A stretch of DNA of 64,000 bases from Trigonopsis variabilis (taxonomy: Eukaryota > Ascomycota > Trigonopsidomycetes > Trigonopsidales > Trigonopsidaceae): positions 1,116,001-1,180,000 of the forward strand of contig PPXM03000002.1 in the NCBI GenBank assembly GCA_003707065.3. The letters are read 5' to 3'. Under the pieces are notes generated by a model. It saw nothing but the letters and a program-made list of their open reading frames with translations, ran no database searches and was not told where the DNA came from. Of this stretch, positions 10,172 through 21,991 are shown piece by piece; position 1 is the first letter of the stretch; every line of letters starts with the position of its first letter. The translations under genes and the position numbers were made by a program.

Positions 10172-12730
10172 ATGCCATCAGAAGAGCATGAACAAGAAAG
10201 AGAAGAACAGAGCGAGAATGCATTAGGAAGAAGAATATTCTGGTATGGGAGTCCTTGGGCGGTTGACGAAGAAGAGGAGGAAGATGCATCACTTAGGCCT
10301 CAGCGTCGGGGACGATTACGAGGCAGAAAGAGTTTCAGTGTTTTTGGAAGGCATCGACTGCGAGAAGAGTCAGAAGGAGAAGGGATGCGGATTAGAACGA
10401 CCCGAAGCACGGGAGATATCTTTGACAGGGCCATGCTGGAGTCGTGGGATGACGATATGAATGGCTATCAGTATGCAGATTCATTTGAACGTACGCCATT
10501 GCTAGTGCGAGTTGAGTCAGAGGAAGAAAGTCTGAATGATGGAGAAGAACCCAGGGTAGAGGAAGATGATGCGTCGGTGTATCCCGAGGTCCAAAGTGCC
10601 GTTCCTTGCTATGATGAGGCGAATTTACGGGTGAACACGGTTCGAATGTGGGTCATTACTATAATATTTGCAATCGGTGGTTCCAGCGTTAATTTAATTT
10701 TCTCTTTGCGCTATCCTTCTATCACAATTACCCCCATCATAGCCCTGCTCGCTGCTCACCCAGTAGGGATCCTCTGGGATATCATTTTTGCAGAACTCCC
10801 TCGCCAGCCAAATGCCTCGCTTTGGTATAAATTCAGATACCAACTGGGTAAAGGCCGCTGGAATAGAAAAGAACATACGTTGGTGTTTGCAGGAGCCAAT
10901 ATGAGCTTTGGCTTTGCCTACGCCTCAGATATAATTGTTGAACAAACGCAATTTTATCAAACAAATTTCGGGCCAACCTATCAGTTGTTGCTCATTCTAT
11001 CAACTCAAATTCTTGGCTTGTCCTTTGCCGGCTTTTGTCGATCTATTCTAATCACACCACCCTCAATGATTTGGCCCTCGACCTTACTATCTTGCTCAAT
11101 GTTTAATACTCTACATTCGCGCGGAGCTAAGTCTGGTCAGCGATCTAAATTCAAGTTCTTCATTATTGTTTTTATCATCGGTTTTGTGTGGTACTTCCTC
11201 CCTGGTTTGGTGTTTCCGGCCTTAAGCAGCTTTAATATCGTCACCTGGTTTGCGCCGTCATCGTCAACAATAGCTACCTTTTTCGGTACTCATAGTGGTC
11301 TCGGCATCTTGCCTCTTACCTTTGATTGGGCCCAGGTTTCTTATATCGGATCACCTCTCTTGACTCCTTTATGGGCACAGCTGAATATTGTAGCCGGACT
11401 AGTCCTTTTCATCTGGGGAGCAGGCATACTAGTTTATTTCTCCAACCTCTTCAACTCATCTTACCTGCCAATTCTGTCATCTTCTTTGTACGATCGATTT
11501 GGAAACATCTACAACGTCAATAAGATCCTTACTCCTGATCTCCGTCTCGACCTGGACGCATACCATGAATATTCGCCAATCTACTTATCCGCAACTTACA
11601 TAATATCATACTCCTTACAATTCGCCTCTATAGGTGCTCTGGGCACCTACATCCTTCTCTACCATGGCAAGAGCATCTTAACACTAGCCCGAATGAGCTT
11701 CTCGTCTCAGCAGCGAGACGAGCCCGGAGATGTTCATCAACGACTGATGCAGAAGTATGACGATGTTCCCATTTTTGTCTATTTCATAGTCTTGGTCATC
11801 TGTTTGACCTCGGGCTCCATCCTGTCCTTCACTTATCCCCTTCAGATGTCGCTCTTTGAGTTCTTCTTATCTGTGACTATAAGTTTTGTTTCTTTCCTGC
11901 CCATCAGCATTATATACGCCATCACCAACCAGCTTCAGAGTACTTTTCTCATTGTCCAGATCATCGCCGGGCTTTTGATGCCGGGACGGCCAATTGCTAA
12001 TATGACCTTCTTGGCCTTTGGGTATATCACCGCTGCTCAAGGCATCAAGTTTGCCGGTGACATGAAACTGGCTCACTATATGAAAGTCCCACCAAAGATC
12101 ATGTTCGACGTTCAAGTCACTGCAATCATCATTTCGTCCCTCACCCAATTGTCCACCTTAGCCTTTTTGACATTCTCTCTCTCTGATTTTTGCTTCCTTG
12201 AAGCAGAGTCAGGGTTTTCCTGTCCTTTTGCGCGAGTCCACTTCAATGGCACCGTCCTATGGTCTTTGATCGGCCCAACCCGGTTTTTTGCCATATACTC
12301 GTCCATAATCTGGATGTTACCTGTGGGAATTATCACAGTTATAATCGTATGGCTTCTCTATAGACGATACCCTTCATCTTGGTGGAAATATGTCAACATC
12401 CCTGTCTTGACTGGCTCACTGACTTGGATCCCCCCAGCAACAGGACTCAACATCTCCTCGTGGGCAATCACGGGCTTTGTATTCAACTATATAGTCTTTC
12501 GCCGTTATCACGCTTGGTGGAGGAAATATGCCATGGTCCTCTCAGCTGGGCTAGATGCATCCCTGGTGTGTTGTGCTCTTGTCATCTTCCTGACTGTTGC
12601 CTATCTCGATGCCCCTAAGTACATAAGCTGGTGGGGCACACGAGTCTATAGAGATGGCTGCGACTGGGAAGGTTGTCCGAGGTTTCCGCTCAAACCGGGG
12701 GAATCTTTTGGAGAAGATACATGGTCATGA
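10172..12730 (+). CDS. OPT-family oligopeptide transporter
   Basis: 852 aa, no intron. The first 140 residues are hydrophilic and acidic (cytosolic). About 14-16 hydrophobic segments follow from residue 150 onward. Family features include NLIFSLRYPS in the first membrane segment, YSPIYLSATYIISYSLQFAS, the conserved middle block PLQMSLFEFF, and PGRPIANMTFLAFGY. The C-terminal FNYIVFRRYHAWWRKYAMVLSAGLDA is a hallmark of yeast/fungal OPTs. These are proton-coupled carriers of tetra/pentapeptides, and sometimes glutathione or metal chelates, at the plasma membrane. The substrate cannot be told from sequence alone. The length is typical of the family. It converges on the IRC20-type gene with about 155 bp between the stops. 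Confidence 0.93.
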   Translation: MPSEEHEQEREEQSENALGRRIFWYGSPWAVDEEEEEDASLRPQRRGRLRGRKSFSVFGRHRLREESEGEGMRIRTTRSTGDIFDRAMLESWDDDMNGYQYADSFERTPLLVRVESEEESLNDGEEPRVEEDDASVYPEVQSAVPCYDEANLRVNTVRMWVITIIFAIGGSSVNLIFSLRYPSITITPIIALLAAHPVGILWDIIFAELPRQPNASLWYKFRYQLGKGRWNRKEHTLVFAGANMSFGFAYASDIIVEQTQFYQTNFGPTYQLLLILSTQILGLSFAGFCRSILITPPSMIWPSTLLSCSMFNTLHSRGAKSGQRSKFKFFIIVFIIGFVWYFLPGLVFPALSSFNIVTWFAPSSSTIATFFGTHSGLGILPLTFDWAQVSYIGSPLLTPLWAQLNIVAGLVLFIWGAGILVYFSNLFNSSYLPILSSSLYDRFGNIYNVNKILTPDLRLDLDAYHEYSPIYLSATYIISYSLQFASIGALGTYILLYHGKSILTLARMSFSSQQRDEPGDVHQRLMQKYDDVPIFVYFIVLVICLTSGSILSFTYPLQMSLFEFFLSVTISFVSFLPISIIYAITNQLQSTFLIVQIIAGLLMPGRPIANMTFLAFGYITAAQGIKFAGDMKLAHYMKVPPKIMFDVQVTAIIISSLTQLSTLAFLTFSLSDFCFLEAESGFSCPFARVHFNGTVLWSLIGPTRFFAIYSSIIWMLPVGIITVIIVWLLYRRYPSSWWKYVNIPVLTGSLTWIPPATGLNISSWAITGFVFNYIVFRRYHAWWRKYAMVLSAGLDASLVCCALVIFLTVAYLDAPKYISWWGTRVYRDGCDWEGCPRFPLKPGESFGEDTWS

Positions 12731-12885
12731 TCCTTTGGAGAAGAAAGCGCCTATGGCTTTGCCCGAATGGAGATTTTTTGTGTAATATTAAGAGCTACAT
12801 TATTGGTCGAACGACCGGATCATTGGTCAGCTGACCTCACATACCGATATTTCACTTGAGTATCCCTTTTATAGTACAATTAAAT

Positions 12886-15800
12886 CTAACCTATCTGACC
12901 GACCTGACGACCCATTTGAATCGGTGCTGGCTGTGACTTGGGTGCAACTGTAAAGAAGGAAGCCCATAAGTCACTAGTATCCACCATTTCTCCGTTCTTA
13001 CCATTCACGAGCTTGCTCATGTCTCTCTGCAACTCAAGTGTATTTGAGACATCGATGCCGTGCTCATCCAATGTCATATCCTCTTCATCGCAAGCCTCCT
13101 CTTGAAGCAAAGCAAGCCGTCGTTTAGTTCCAAGTGATAGAATGGACTCCTCAACTGTCCCTTTGATAGTGTAAACCCAGACAGTAGTATGCTCTCTTTG
13201 CCCAATTCGGTGAACCCGGGAGATGGCTTGGAGTTCCAACGCAGTATTAACCAGCGGCTCACAAAGAAAGACATGAGTCGCGTTGACTAACGTTAATCCA
13301 GCTGCTTGAGTCTTTGAATGCATGAGGAAACAGGTGATCCCAGTGTCACGCTTGAATTGATCCATACCACGATCGACCGTAGCATAGGCAATGTCATGGA
13401 TTTTGAATGCCTTCATGAGCAAACTGAGGAAATTAGCCCATTGAGAGAAAAGTACAATCTGGACACCAGGTTCTTTCTCTCGAAGCCACTATAAATTGTT
13501 AGACCAGCAGTATTAAGATTGCTTACCATAACATGTTTAAGAATCATATCCAACTTGGATCCATATGAGTTGCTGAGCACGACTGAGGATATTTCATCAA
13601 TCACTTCTTCTTTGACATCGGCATACAAGGAAATAGAGTTTTTCAGAGTGGGAAACTCGAGATATTTATGGTTCTTATCGCCATGTTCTTCGACAACAGC
13701 TGTGATAGATCTCTCAGGATAAACAATATCATAGAGATCATTAGGAGTCAATAATTTCTTGCAAACGGGACAGCTGTGATTGAATTTCGTCCATTCTTGC
13801 AGACAGCGCCGGCAGAATTGATGTCCACACACGGTTAGGGATCCAAGGACAAAGTCGATACAGCAAATGACACAGATCCGATCTTCTTCTGAAACATATC
13901 CATTGGTAGTCTTACTGAGGTTTTCTAAATACCTTATTCTTGAATACCCCTTATCTATCTGATCTTTAAGCTTGCTTTCGCTTTTCAAGCTCTCTGCAAG
14001 GAATGCCTGCTCATCCTGAACGTTGAAGGCACTCACATTATCGGATAGCTGTTGTAATTGACGGTAATACTCCAATCTAGAATTGAAAATATCCCGAAAC
14101 AAGGCCATTTCCTTTTCTAGCGCAAGGCAGCTCTTTCTCTGGGTATCATACACTCTCCATATAGCCCGACTAAGACCTTGAGCAGCCCTCAGTTCAATAT
14201 TTTTGCGAATCACAACATCCTCCTTTGTGCTCATCTCGACCTCATTCTTCAGGTCATTGCACAATCGCCTACAAGTATCCAAAATCTGCTTGGCCGATAA
14301 GCGTGCACCGGATATCACATTCTCATCCACCGCCTTCTCCATATCTCGATTCAATTCATATAGAGCCATTTCCATCTTATCCGAGGGATCTGGTGGGGGA
14401 TGGGAGATCTTTCGTCGTTCCTCTATTTCATTGATGCTATTTTGTGTCCCTCTAATGACATCAAAACGATCAGACAGTAAGCACTGTAAATGCTCTTGAT
14501 AAATAAATGCCTGCTCCTGATTGCTGATAGAATTGCTGTACTCCTCTCCATTGGGATCTTCTGTCTCATCAACTAAGGTGCTAGTCAGCAGGTCGATCAA
14601 AGTTGCTCTCCAATTTTCAATGACTTTAGTCTGTCTGTTGAGGTCTTGGCATATATCTTTGAAAGCCTCAAAGGTGTCTAAGCTTAATAGCCCTCTTAAT
14701 TGTGGGTCTGGGGCTCCTGATATCGGAATAACAGAGGGGAAAGCTTCATCTTGCTGTCTAGAGCTCAGATCTGCAATGGCCTGTTGAGCTTTGCCGATTG
14801 ATTCACGCAAAATCTGTCGTCGCAGCTGTTCAGCCTCTTCATAGAATGCCTTTTCCTTATCTGTATCTTCGAGTTGGAAATTAATACTAGCAATAAAGAA
14901 TAAACACCTATGTCTCAGCTCCATCCACCCTCGTTGTCGCAAACGCAAACCACCTATCCGTTTATCGTCCTCTGCTTTGATTTTTTCCTCATCATCCTCA
15001 GGGTCAGGTTTGCCTTGCTTCTTTGTGTGCTCTTTCCTTTGATATCCATTATCCTGAGCTTCATGCCCATCACTTTCCTTCTTCACATTTTCTTCAACTT
15101 CTTGTTTAATTCTCTCATTCGCATCACGCACTTCCTTCTGGGCTTGCCGTTCAGCTCTTTTTGTGTCTATCCGGGCCTTTTCATCGACGATCTCGGCTTC
15201 TGTTTCTTCAATCACTCGGTCCACTTGACGTAAAACATGCTCAAAAATCTCTAGAGATTCCTTGGGCTTATGATTCTGTTCAAGAATCTGGGCTCTTTGG
15301 ATCATCGAAGCATAATATGATCGCTCATCACTTCTCAGCGACGACATAGCCTGTTCATTCATGTAGTGCAAAACATCATCCACAGTCTTTAAGCCAGTAA
15401 AGTTGGAGCTGGTCAGTGAGGGACCTTTACGACCGACTCGAGGCATGAACTGAGCATGATTGCATGTCTGCCTTAGCCGCAAAAGCCAGGTGGACATAAG
15501 GGAGTTCATATACTCGTCTGGAGTCCAATATGAACTTCGCGGAGCACCGTTGCGATCAAGATCACATTCTCTAAGAAATTCTTCAAACAACAACCAATAG
15601 TTATGTTCTTCGACAGGAGTGAATGGAATAGCGAGGCGAACCCGTCTCTGTGGAGGGATATTAAGGTCTTTATACACTTGAGCTTTTGAATGTCGGATAG
15701 CCAAACGCTGAAAGAAGACTTTAAAATCAGCAGGGTTATCAAGCATTCGTTTCCACATCTTGATATTGGAACCATAGGGTTCAATTCCCAAAAACATCAA

Positions 15801-17468
15801 GATCCCCTTGAGGTCAGCTAGATTTTTCCTAACCGGGGTACCCGACACTCCCCAAGCATGGAAGCGAGGAACCATACGGGATACTAAGGCTGCATTATTG
15901 ACGCCACTTTCCACCATCTGGACCTCATCGAGCAAAACTCGCCAAAACTGGTATTTCGTAAGATGACTGTCGGGAACAGTATACTTCTTCTCGTGACGTA
16001 AATTCTTCGGAGGGGGTCGAAGTACATAATGGAATTCATTGGCAAGAGTAGCATACGAAGTCAGCACGATATCGATTCCATCAAAGTCAACAGTAGGATC
16101 AGACGCAGTAGAATTCTTCAAACCTTCATAGACATAAACTTTTAAAGACGGTGCATGGCCATGGATCTCATCCTTCCATTGCCGTAAAATGCTGTTAGGA
16201 CAGATAATCAGTGTAGTTTTAATCTTAGTAACCGGCTTATCAAGATTCATGTCGTGAACGGTGTCACTACAATCTTCTATCGGTCTCGGATTCAGCATTA
16301 TCAAGGCCAACATTTCAATGGTTTTCCCTAAACCCATTTCTTCAGCTAATAGAGCTTGAGCACCAGTGATGCGAATATTATAAGCCGTTCTCCTTATCTT
16401 ATCAAGGTCATTGCAGACCAAGTTTTGCACCCGATTTATCCATATCGGCTTACCAAAGGTATCAGTGGCACGCGACCAGCCCGGCGGTGGACAAGGAATG
16501 TCATCAATTTCAATAGGAACGACATTCCCATCTCTTAGTTTTTTGCCTTCTTTTCCTAGACACCATTTTACTGTATGCCGTTGAAAAGGTAATAGAGTCG
16601 TAGTCAGACCATCCGGTTGAATGCCACTAGGTAAATCATTATCGTCGGGAGAAGATAAACATCTATAAAAGTCTTTGGGAGACACTTTGGAATCCTTAAC
16701 TAGCTCAGCGCTAGATGTTCTACCGGTATAATTAGTCATATCATAGTTCATTCCTTGATAGATCTCAGGGTATAGTTCGACCAATAAATCTTGATATCCG
16801 GAATCAACAAGAAGTGCTTTTGAAGGAGACGAGCTCCATATTTCGCTGCTAGCCACGCTAACCTGATAAGAGATGTTAAATTTCAGGTCGCCCATCTCAG
16901 GGTCAAATTGTAGAGACTGGAGATCTAAGATTGGTCCGATCAGTCTGATCGCAGAAGGAGCATTATTGACAATTTTGGAAGATTTCATTCTCTGAACAAT
17001 ATTGATCTCCCCATATATCTTCTTGGCCTCGACTGGATCTAAACTTTTCCCGAGATTTGCCTCAATGATACAGCCACCAGCAGGCGTCAAAACGCTGATA
17101 AAATCATTTTCATAGTTATTCTGGAGATCATCGGCACCTGAAAAAGAAGAAAGTGTCTTTAGCGAGACTCGTAGCCAAGAATCGTCGAGTTTATCGACGG
17201 TAGCCTTGATGGACTCATACCGGCTAGAATCACAATTTAGAGCGACGACGAATTTCCGATCCACTAAAATGACACTTAGATGACTATCGTCCTTTTTGAT
17301 AGTATGTTTAATATATTTGATCTTCACGCTTGTCTTTGAACCGGTCTTCCTCTTCTTCTTAGGAGCACAAGTCGAATGAACCTCGGTCGGGACTAAGGCA
17401 TTTTCAAAAGCCGAAAGATCCGAGGAAAGCAGAGTATTCTCGGAAATCAAGATACTTTTCTCTGTCAT
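12886..17468 (-). CDS. IRC20: IRC20/SHPRH-type SNF2 helicase with RING finger
   Basis: Two exons: 17468-13527 and 13488-12886, around a 38-nt intron that falls in the start of the C-terminal helicase lobe; about 1514 aa, close to yeast Irc20 (1556). The Walker A motif AEEMGLGKT is near residue 375 and the Walker B/DEAH-like box LLDEVQMVESG follows. A long coiled-coil insertion precedes a RING finger (CVICCIDF...CGHQFCRRCLQEW...CPVC, about residues 1195-1240), then SQWANF, QAAGLTL and ISRVHRIGQ of the second lobe. A split helicase with an embedded RING marks the SHPRH/Irc20 branch: DNA-dependent ATPases with ubiquitin E3 activity in DNA repair. Unspliced, the frame runs on into missense. Confidence 0.9.
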
Positions 17469-18084
17469 TGAAGCATGAACAGGATCAGTGAGTCAGATAC
17501 GATAAGCAAGTAGAGCTCTTCTCGGCGCGAGAGCAACGGGATGAGCGACTAAAATTCGGCAAACGAAAAATATTCAGTTTCCAAGAAATCCGACACCAAG
17601 TAAGAAGATCTTAGTCGTGGAGTAGAGCTGTAATCTGTATCTGGGAATAACCCCAGCTACTAACCGATGAATCTTGTATCGGTTGCCATCAGGTTGGGAA
17701 AAGTCTTGCCTTTATCGGATAAGAATCAAAGGATGAGTTGGATGAAAGTACTCAATATTTGTAATACAGATAAAATGGATCTTGTTAATTTTCGATTTTT
17801 TTTTATTTTTTTTTTTTTGAATGTTTACATTAACTCATGATCGTTGCGCTAATTTAGGGGATTCTCAACAATCTCTTTTCTGAGTAGAATTATATATTTG
17901 GTAGCACCTACTCATAGATGGTTCATTATTTCTATTCTACTTACAATCGAATAATGGCTATCTGATTGTCCGAGAACGGTAAGCTTTACCCACCAGCGGA
18001 TCGAATCGATCATATCGTTATACTTCAAGGCGACCCATAAAACGAAACCTATATGTACAAAAAAGAAAATCCAAATATAACAGA
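17469..18084. other. Intergenic region
   Basis: No supported gene. It contains a long T-rich tract at about 17800-17820. A 61-codon minus-strand frame at 17912-18097 overlaps the end of the next gene and has no support of its own. Confidence 0.45.
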
Positions 18085-18427
18085 TCATTTGGCCCATAAA
18101 CTAAGGTGCCATTTAGGCCAACTCCAGGACTTTGTGGCTCCAGAGGCTTGAGCACGAGTAGCTCGATTTTTCAAGAGCTCCTCCAGTTCTTTTTCAAGAG
18201 AATGTATTTCAACTGGAACTTAGTATTGATAGCGTTGTCCACTTACGCATCTTTTGTTCTTTCAACTTTTCATTCTCAAGCGTCCACCACCAGCGATGAA
18301 GACCTAGGTAGACTGAAGAACCGATGAAAAAGATTTTCGATAATGGCCAGACAGCGGCCCTTAAAAGATTCGGTTGTCGCTGTATCTGAAATCAGCTGCG
18401 ATCTACTTTCATCCTTACTTGAGACAT
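18085..18427 (-). CDS. Small single-pass membrane protein, 91 aa
   Basis: Too short and split to show as one frame. Three exons: 18427-18419 (only MSQ), 18385-18247 and 18212-18085. The introns are 33 and 34 nt, with a canonical gtaagt donor at the second. The protein has a short N-terminus, one hydrophobic segment (PLSKIFFIGSSVYLGL), an aromatic HRWWW edge, then a charged helix likely to form a coiled coil (ENEKLKEQKM...LEKELEELLKN), and a Trp-rich end. Size and layout (N-terminal membrane helix plus charged coil) recall ATP synthase subunit e and other small mitochondrial inner-membrane proteins, but I cannot assign it. Confidence 0.5.
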
Positions 18428-19065
18428 ATCGATGGATGTATGTGATCGGGTTGACGGGGTCCGCAACGACTACGATCCCGTGTATGATCTACAAGCTTCG
18501 CTGAAGAGCAGCTACATATTCAATCAGAAGAGTCTTTAATATGTTCAGCGGAATACTTGCATAGATCGATAGACTACAGTGGAGGCGCAAGATAAAAAAG
18601 ACTGGAAGCTATTATTCGGACACCATTGTAAATCATCTCTGACCTGGGTGGTGCCAGATTGTTCCACAGTTGAGATCTGTCCAACTCTAGAGGTATACCT
18701 TCGATGCGCATAACCTTAAATGAAGCGCTCCGAGAGTAATCCTAGTACACACGATCAGCTAGATTATTAAACCCTTGTGCTATTACAGAAACAGTGAAAT
18801 ACCTTACTTCACGTCACGACTCGCTTTGAACCTTATTTAGCACTATATAGTATTAATACTCGAGAATTTATCAGTTGGAAACTATATTCTCTACTCGAAC
18901 AACAACGTGGGAAAGCAGTTGTCGTATTGACGATTGCCCAAGGTGGCCTCTGGATTACCCTCTCTTGACTACTAATGTGCATACATTGTGCTGCTCTCTT
19001 CTTACACTTGCACTCTATACCTAGCAGTCTCTTTGTGACTTTATCGTTTGTTATCGGACTCGAGT
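18428..19065. other. Intergenic spacer between two small genes
   Basis: No gene seen in about 640 bp between the divergent 91-aa and Ser/Arg-rich genes. Confidence 0.45.
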
Positions 19066-19697
19066 ATGACTATCGCTTCTAAGAATACCGAAACCCTTGC
19101 TGACACTCCTGCTGGAACGCATGTTGGCTCTGTGGGTACCGGCGCTGAGTTCCCAGGATGTGCACTGAATGCGTCGTGTGATACCCATAAAGATGGGGAA
19201 AGCGAATATTTTATACCAAAGTCTTCTCTCAATTCTTTAGCTTTGAAACCAGATGCTGTTTCCTCCTGCACCAAGAACCCTGATGAGCTTAAGCAGGCGA
19301 AGAACAATGTATAGCTATACCTCTGGACGCATTGCTGACGTTAGTATTTCCGACTTTTTTTCTCCAAGAAGACCACAGCTCTTTCTTTAGATGCCAAGGA
19401 TGACGGTATATGAGTTCTTAGATTCCATGACTGACCGAAGCTAATTCTATATCCTCTAATCGATCAAAAGCTTCTTACAAGTCCAATCGATCTAAAAAGT
19501 CTCAGAAGTCCTGGAGATCTGCTCGCTCAACTTCAAGAGGTTCCAATCGTACGGTTGTTAGATCTGCGAGCGCAGCGAAGCCTAGCCCATCAGTTAGGTC
19601 GAGACGTACTCGTTTCCGGCGATTCTGGAACAAACTTAGAAACTCTAAGGTTGCAGCCAAGATTCTTTTCAAGCGTTTGGTTTCGCGCTCTCCTTAA
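19066..19697 (+). CDS. Orphan protein with basic Ser/Arg-rich C-terminus
   Basis: Not recognised. I propose three exons: 19066 to about 19308, then about 19345-19405, then about 19441-19697. Both putative introns carry a CTGAC branch sequence just before the acceptor, as in the other genes here, and the joins keep frame. The N-terminal 80 residues are Thr/Ser/Gly-rich and acidic. The last exon is strongly basic: repeated SNRSK and SKKSQKS followed by RSRRTRFRRFWNKLR and a stop. This could be a nucleic-acid-binding or nuclear protein, but I see no domain. Coding potential is plausible, not proven. Confidence 0.4.
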
Positions 19698-19822
19698 GCG
19701 TCTACAACCTGTCTGTCAAGTTGTCTTCTCCTTAAAACATTCTAATATAGAAATAAAGTATATTTATTGATTTACTCCGTACGATATAATTGAATGCTAC
19801 TATTTATGCTATTGTACAGACA

Positions 19823-20869
19823 TTAATCAATGATAAAATCTCCCACTTTTTGTAGATGGTCACTAATCCTGTTCTCTTCCTGGCTCTTTTCCGTCTTCTC
19901 CTCTTTTTTCTCCTTCTTGTCTTTTTTCTCCTTCCTCTCCCTCTTATCCTTTTTATCCTTCTTGTCTTGCACTTTGTCCTCATTATGTTCAGCCTTCTCC
20001 TTGTGGGCCACGGGTGAATCGCTATCACAGTTATTGCAGTTCTCGCTATTTTCTACTGGTTCCTTTTTGGATTCTTGCTTGGCTAAACGTTTTTCACGCC
20101 TTTGATCAATGATGGCTTTCTGTTTAGCAATCTTAGCTTGTTTGCGCTCCAAGCGCTCTTGATTGGCCTTCAGCCTCCTTTGCAGACGTCTCTCTGTACG
20201 TTTCTCAATTGCTGCTGCTCTAGCAGCCTCTTGCTCTGGAGTATATTTGGGTTTCTCCTCTTCCGGTTCCGAAACTTTCTGTTCGTGCTTTTTCCGTTCT
20301 TCTTTTCTCTTTTTTGCTCTTTCTTTTCTTGCCTTCAGTCGCTCATCTCTCTGCTGTCTTTTGGAAACGGCCTCTTTGTCAGAAGCTCGGCCTTCATCTT
20401 CTTTCGACGGATGTTGGATCTCACCAAGGTCTATAGGAGCATAAGCTCGTCCTAGCCTTTTGTTTGCTTTTTTTCTTGCCATGTAGGCCTTTCGATAATC
20501 AGGATCATATTTGAGCTTATTCTTTTTCGGTCTCTCAGGCAAGAGGACCTTTAATTCTTCAGCGGAGAAATAGTCACTAATGATGGGCGCCGGTTTACCA
20601 TCAGCGTCAAGCTTAGGACCATTCAATCTCTCTCGGCGTAAACGCTTCAGTTCCTTTTTAACTGTCCTTCTGTCTTTCTTGGCCAAACTCTTAATGGCAT
20701 CAACTCGAAGTTGACCGTCGGACTGAACTTTGGTACTAGTAATCGCAGCAGCAGCCTTTCGAAGAATTTCCTTACGCTCTGACTTTTTGATATTTTTCAG
20801 CCTTGTGGCACTATGTTTTTTGGGCTTGTTTTCAACCCCTAGAGGGACAAAGTCATGATTTTCTTCCAT
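19823..20869 (-). CDS. Lys/Glu-rich coiled-coil protein, probably nucleolar
   Basis: 348 aa in one exon. More than half of the residues are Lys, Arg or Glu. The N-terminal part (to about residue 150) is more complex, with PIISDYFSAEELKVLLPE and YDPDYRKAYMARKKANKRLG. The C-terminal half is long KKER-type helix ending in polylysine/glutamate repeats and HLQKVGDFIID. Such composition is common in ribosome-biogenesis factors, so a nucleolar role is an inference from composition. I cannot name the family. The plus-strand frames across it are shadows of the low-complexity codons. Confidence 0.65.
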   Translation of the reverse strand: MEENHDFVPLGVENKPKKHSATRLKNIKKSERKEILRKAAAAITSTKVQSDGQLRVDAIKSLAKKDRRTVKKELKRLRRERLNGPKLDADGKPAPIISDYFSAEELKVLLPERPKKNKLKYDPDYRKAYMARKKANKRLGRAYAPIDLGEIQHPSKEDEGRASDKEAVSKRQQRDERLKARKERAKKRKEERKKHEQKVSEPEEEKPKYTPEQEAARAAAIEKRTERRLQRRLKANQERLERKQAKIAKQKAIIDQRREKRLAKQESKKEPVENSENCNNCDSDSPVAHKEKAEHNEDKVQDKKDKKDKRERKEKKDKKEKKEEKTEKSQEENRISDHLQKVGDFIID

Positions 20870-21108
20870 GAGTACTTGGTTGATCTCAGCCTGGGTGAAT
20901 TTTTTTGCTACCTGCTACGTGGGATAATTCGGCGTAACAGAGATTGTAACTAACTAGCTTGCGAGGGAATACTCGAAGATCTCCAAATTTCAGAGAAAGC
21001 ACGTTAAACATTGAAAGGGAGAATAATTAAGCTTTCGTAAAACTGGGACTAGACATAAGGCGTAGAGAATTTTTCACGATATCCGTTTCAAGAAATCTGA
21101 GATCGCAT

Positions 21109-21419
21109 TTAAGCCATCCGAGGACCAATAAAAATGACACCGATAAGCTGGATCAATAAACTTCCAATTACAACAAACAGGAGAAGATCTCTGGTTAGAT
21201 GAGAACGAGAAGAGCACTTACATAACCACGTTCGGGATACAGGAGCTTTAGCTTTGACTTCGGCCTTCTTATGGGCTGAACCCATCTTATGTTGTTCTTT
21301 CTTTGCGAATTTCTGATTTGCACGTCTCTGAGTGGGAGTCTGGACCTGGTCTTGTAAAGGATCACGTTCTGTTTCTTCCGCAAGCAAGGAGCGAAGGCTC
21401 GGGCTCAAATTGTACCCAT
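21109..21419 (-). CDS. YSY6: YSY6/RAMP4 (SERP1) small ER membrane protein
   Basis: Three exons give 70 aa: 21419-21416 (ATG plus one base), 21350-21222 and 21188-21109. The core reads VQTPTQRRANQKFAKK, then APVSRTWL and a tail-anchor helix (LLFVVIGSLLIQLIGVIF). This matches Ysy6 (QTPRQRLANAKF...SKTWL) and mammalian RAMP4. These tail-anchored proteins sit at the Sec61 translocon and stabilise nascent membrane proteins under stress. The first intron (about 65 nt) and the four-base first exon are inferred because no in-frame ATG exists nearer. The second acceptor must use the CCAGAG site to hold frame. Confidence 0.78.
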
Positions 21420-21991
21420 TCAGTTGGGAGTATCAATTGATATTGAATAAAGCAAAACAAGTAAACCGTTTTGCGTTAGCGTCCGAGACTTGCTCTTACA
21501 CAAGTGATTTACCCTCGCTCCTGTGAGTGCACAAGCTAGATACGTGAAGTCCATGATGTTCGGTTAGCAAGAAAAGAAAAACAAAAGTATTTTCAATAGC
21601 ATACCATTGTGGATCAATAATATCGGGAATCAATTTGGCAACTCCTTGAGTTCTTTGGCAAATGGGACAGGGTTACCCTGTCACACAGACCTCGTGCGCG
21701 GCCAGTGCATTACACAGATTGACAATCGATCAAAACAGGTAAAAACCAGGTGATCTCCAGAAATGATGAGAACGTAGTCTTTGCTGTTATGTAGCTTTAT
21801 TATTGCATTTCCGGCTTACGCTTTCATATAAGATATTTTGATGGCTCACTGGAAGAAATAGCACAGCACTAGAGCATCGATACCTTTTCTTGAGTAACGC
21901 ACGATCCTACAGACACAGAGATCATGATTTAATCCGAAACTTCGTATAAAATAACCATACACCGACCAGTCCCACATATTTCGTCTCATCT
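21420..21991. other. Intergenic spacer
   Basis: About 570 bp between two minus-strand genes. No gene found. It must hold the YSY6 promoter and the 3' end of the P450 transcript. Confidence 0.45.

Noticed and set aside
17912-18097. 61-codon hydrophobic minus-strand frame
   Set aside because: It overlaps the stop region of the spliced 91-aa gene in another frame and lies mostly in its 3' flank.
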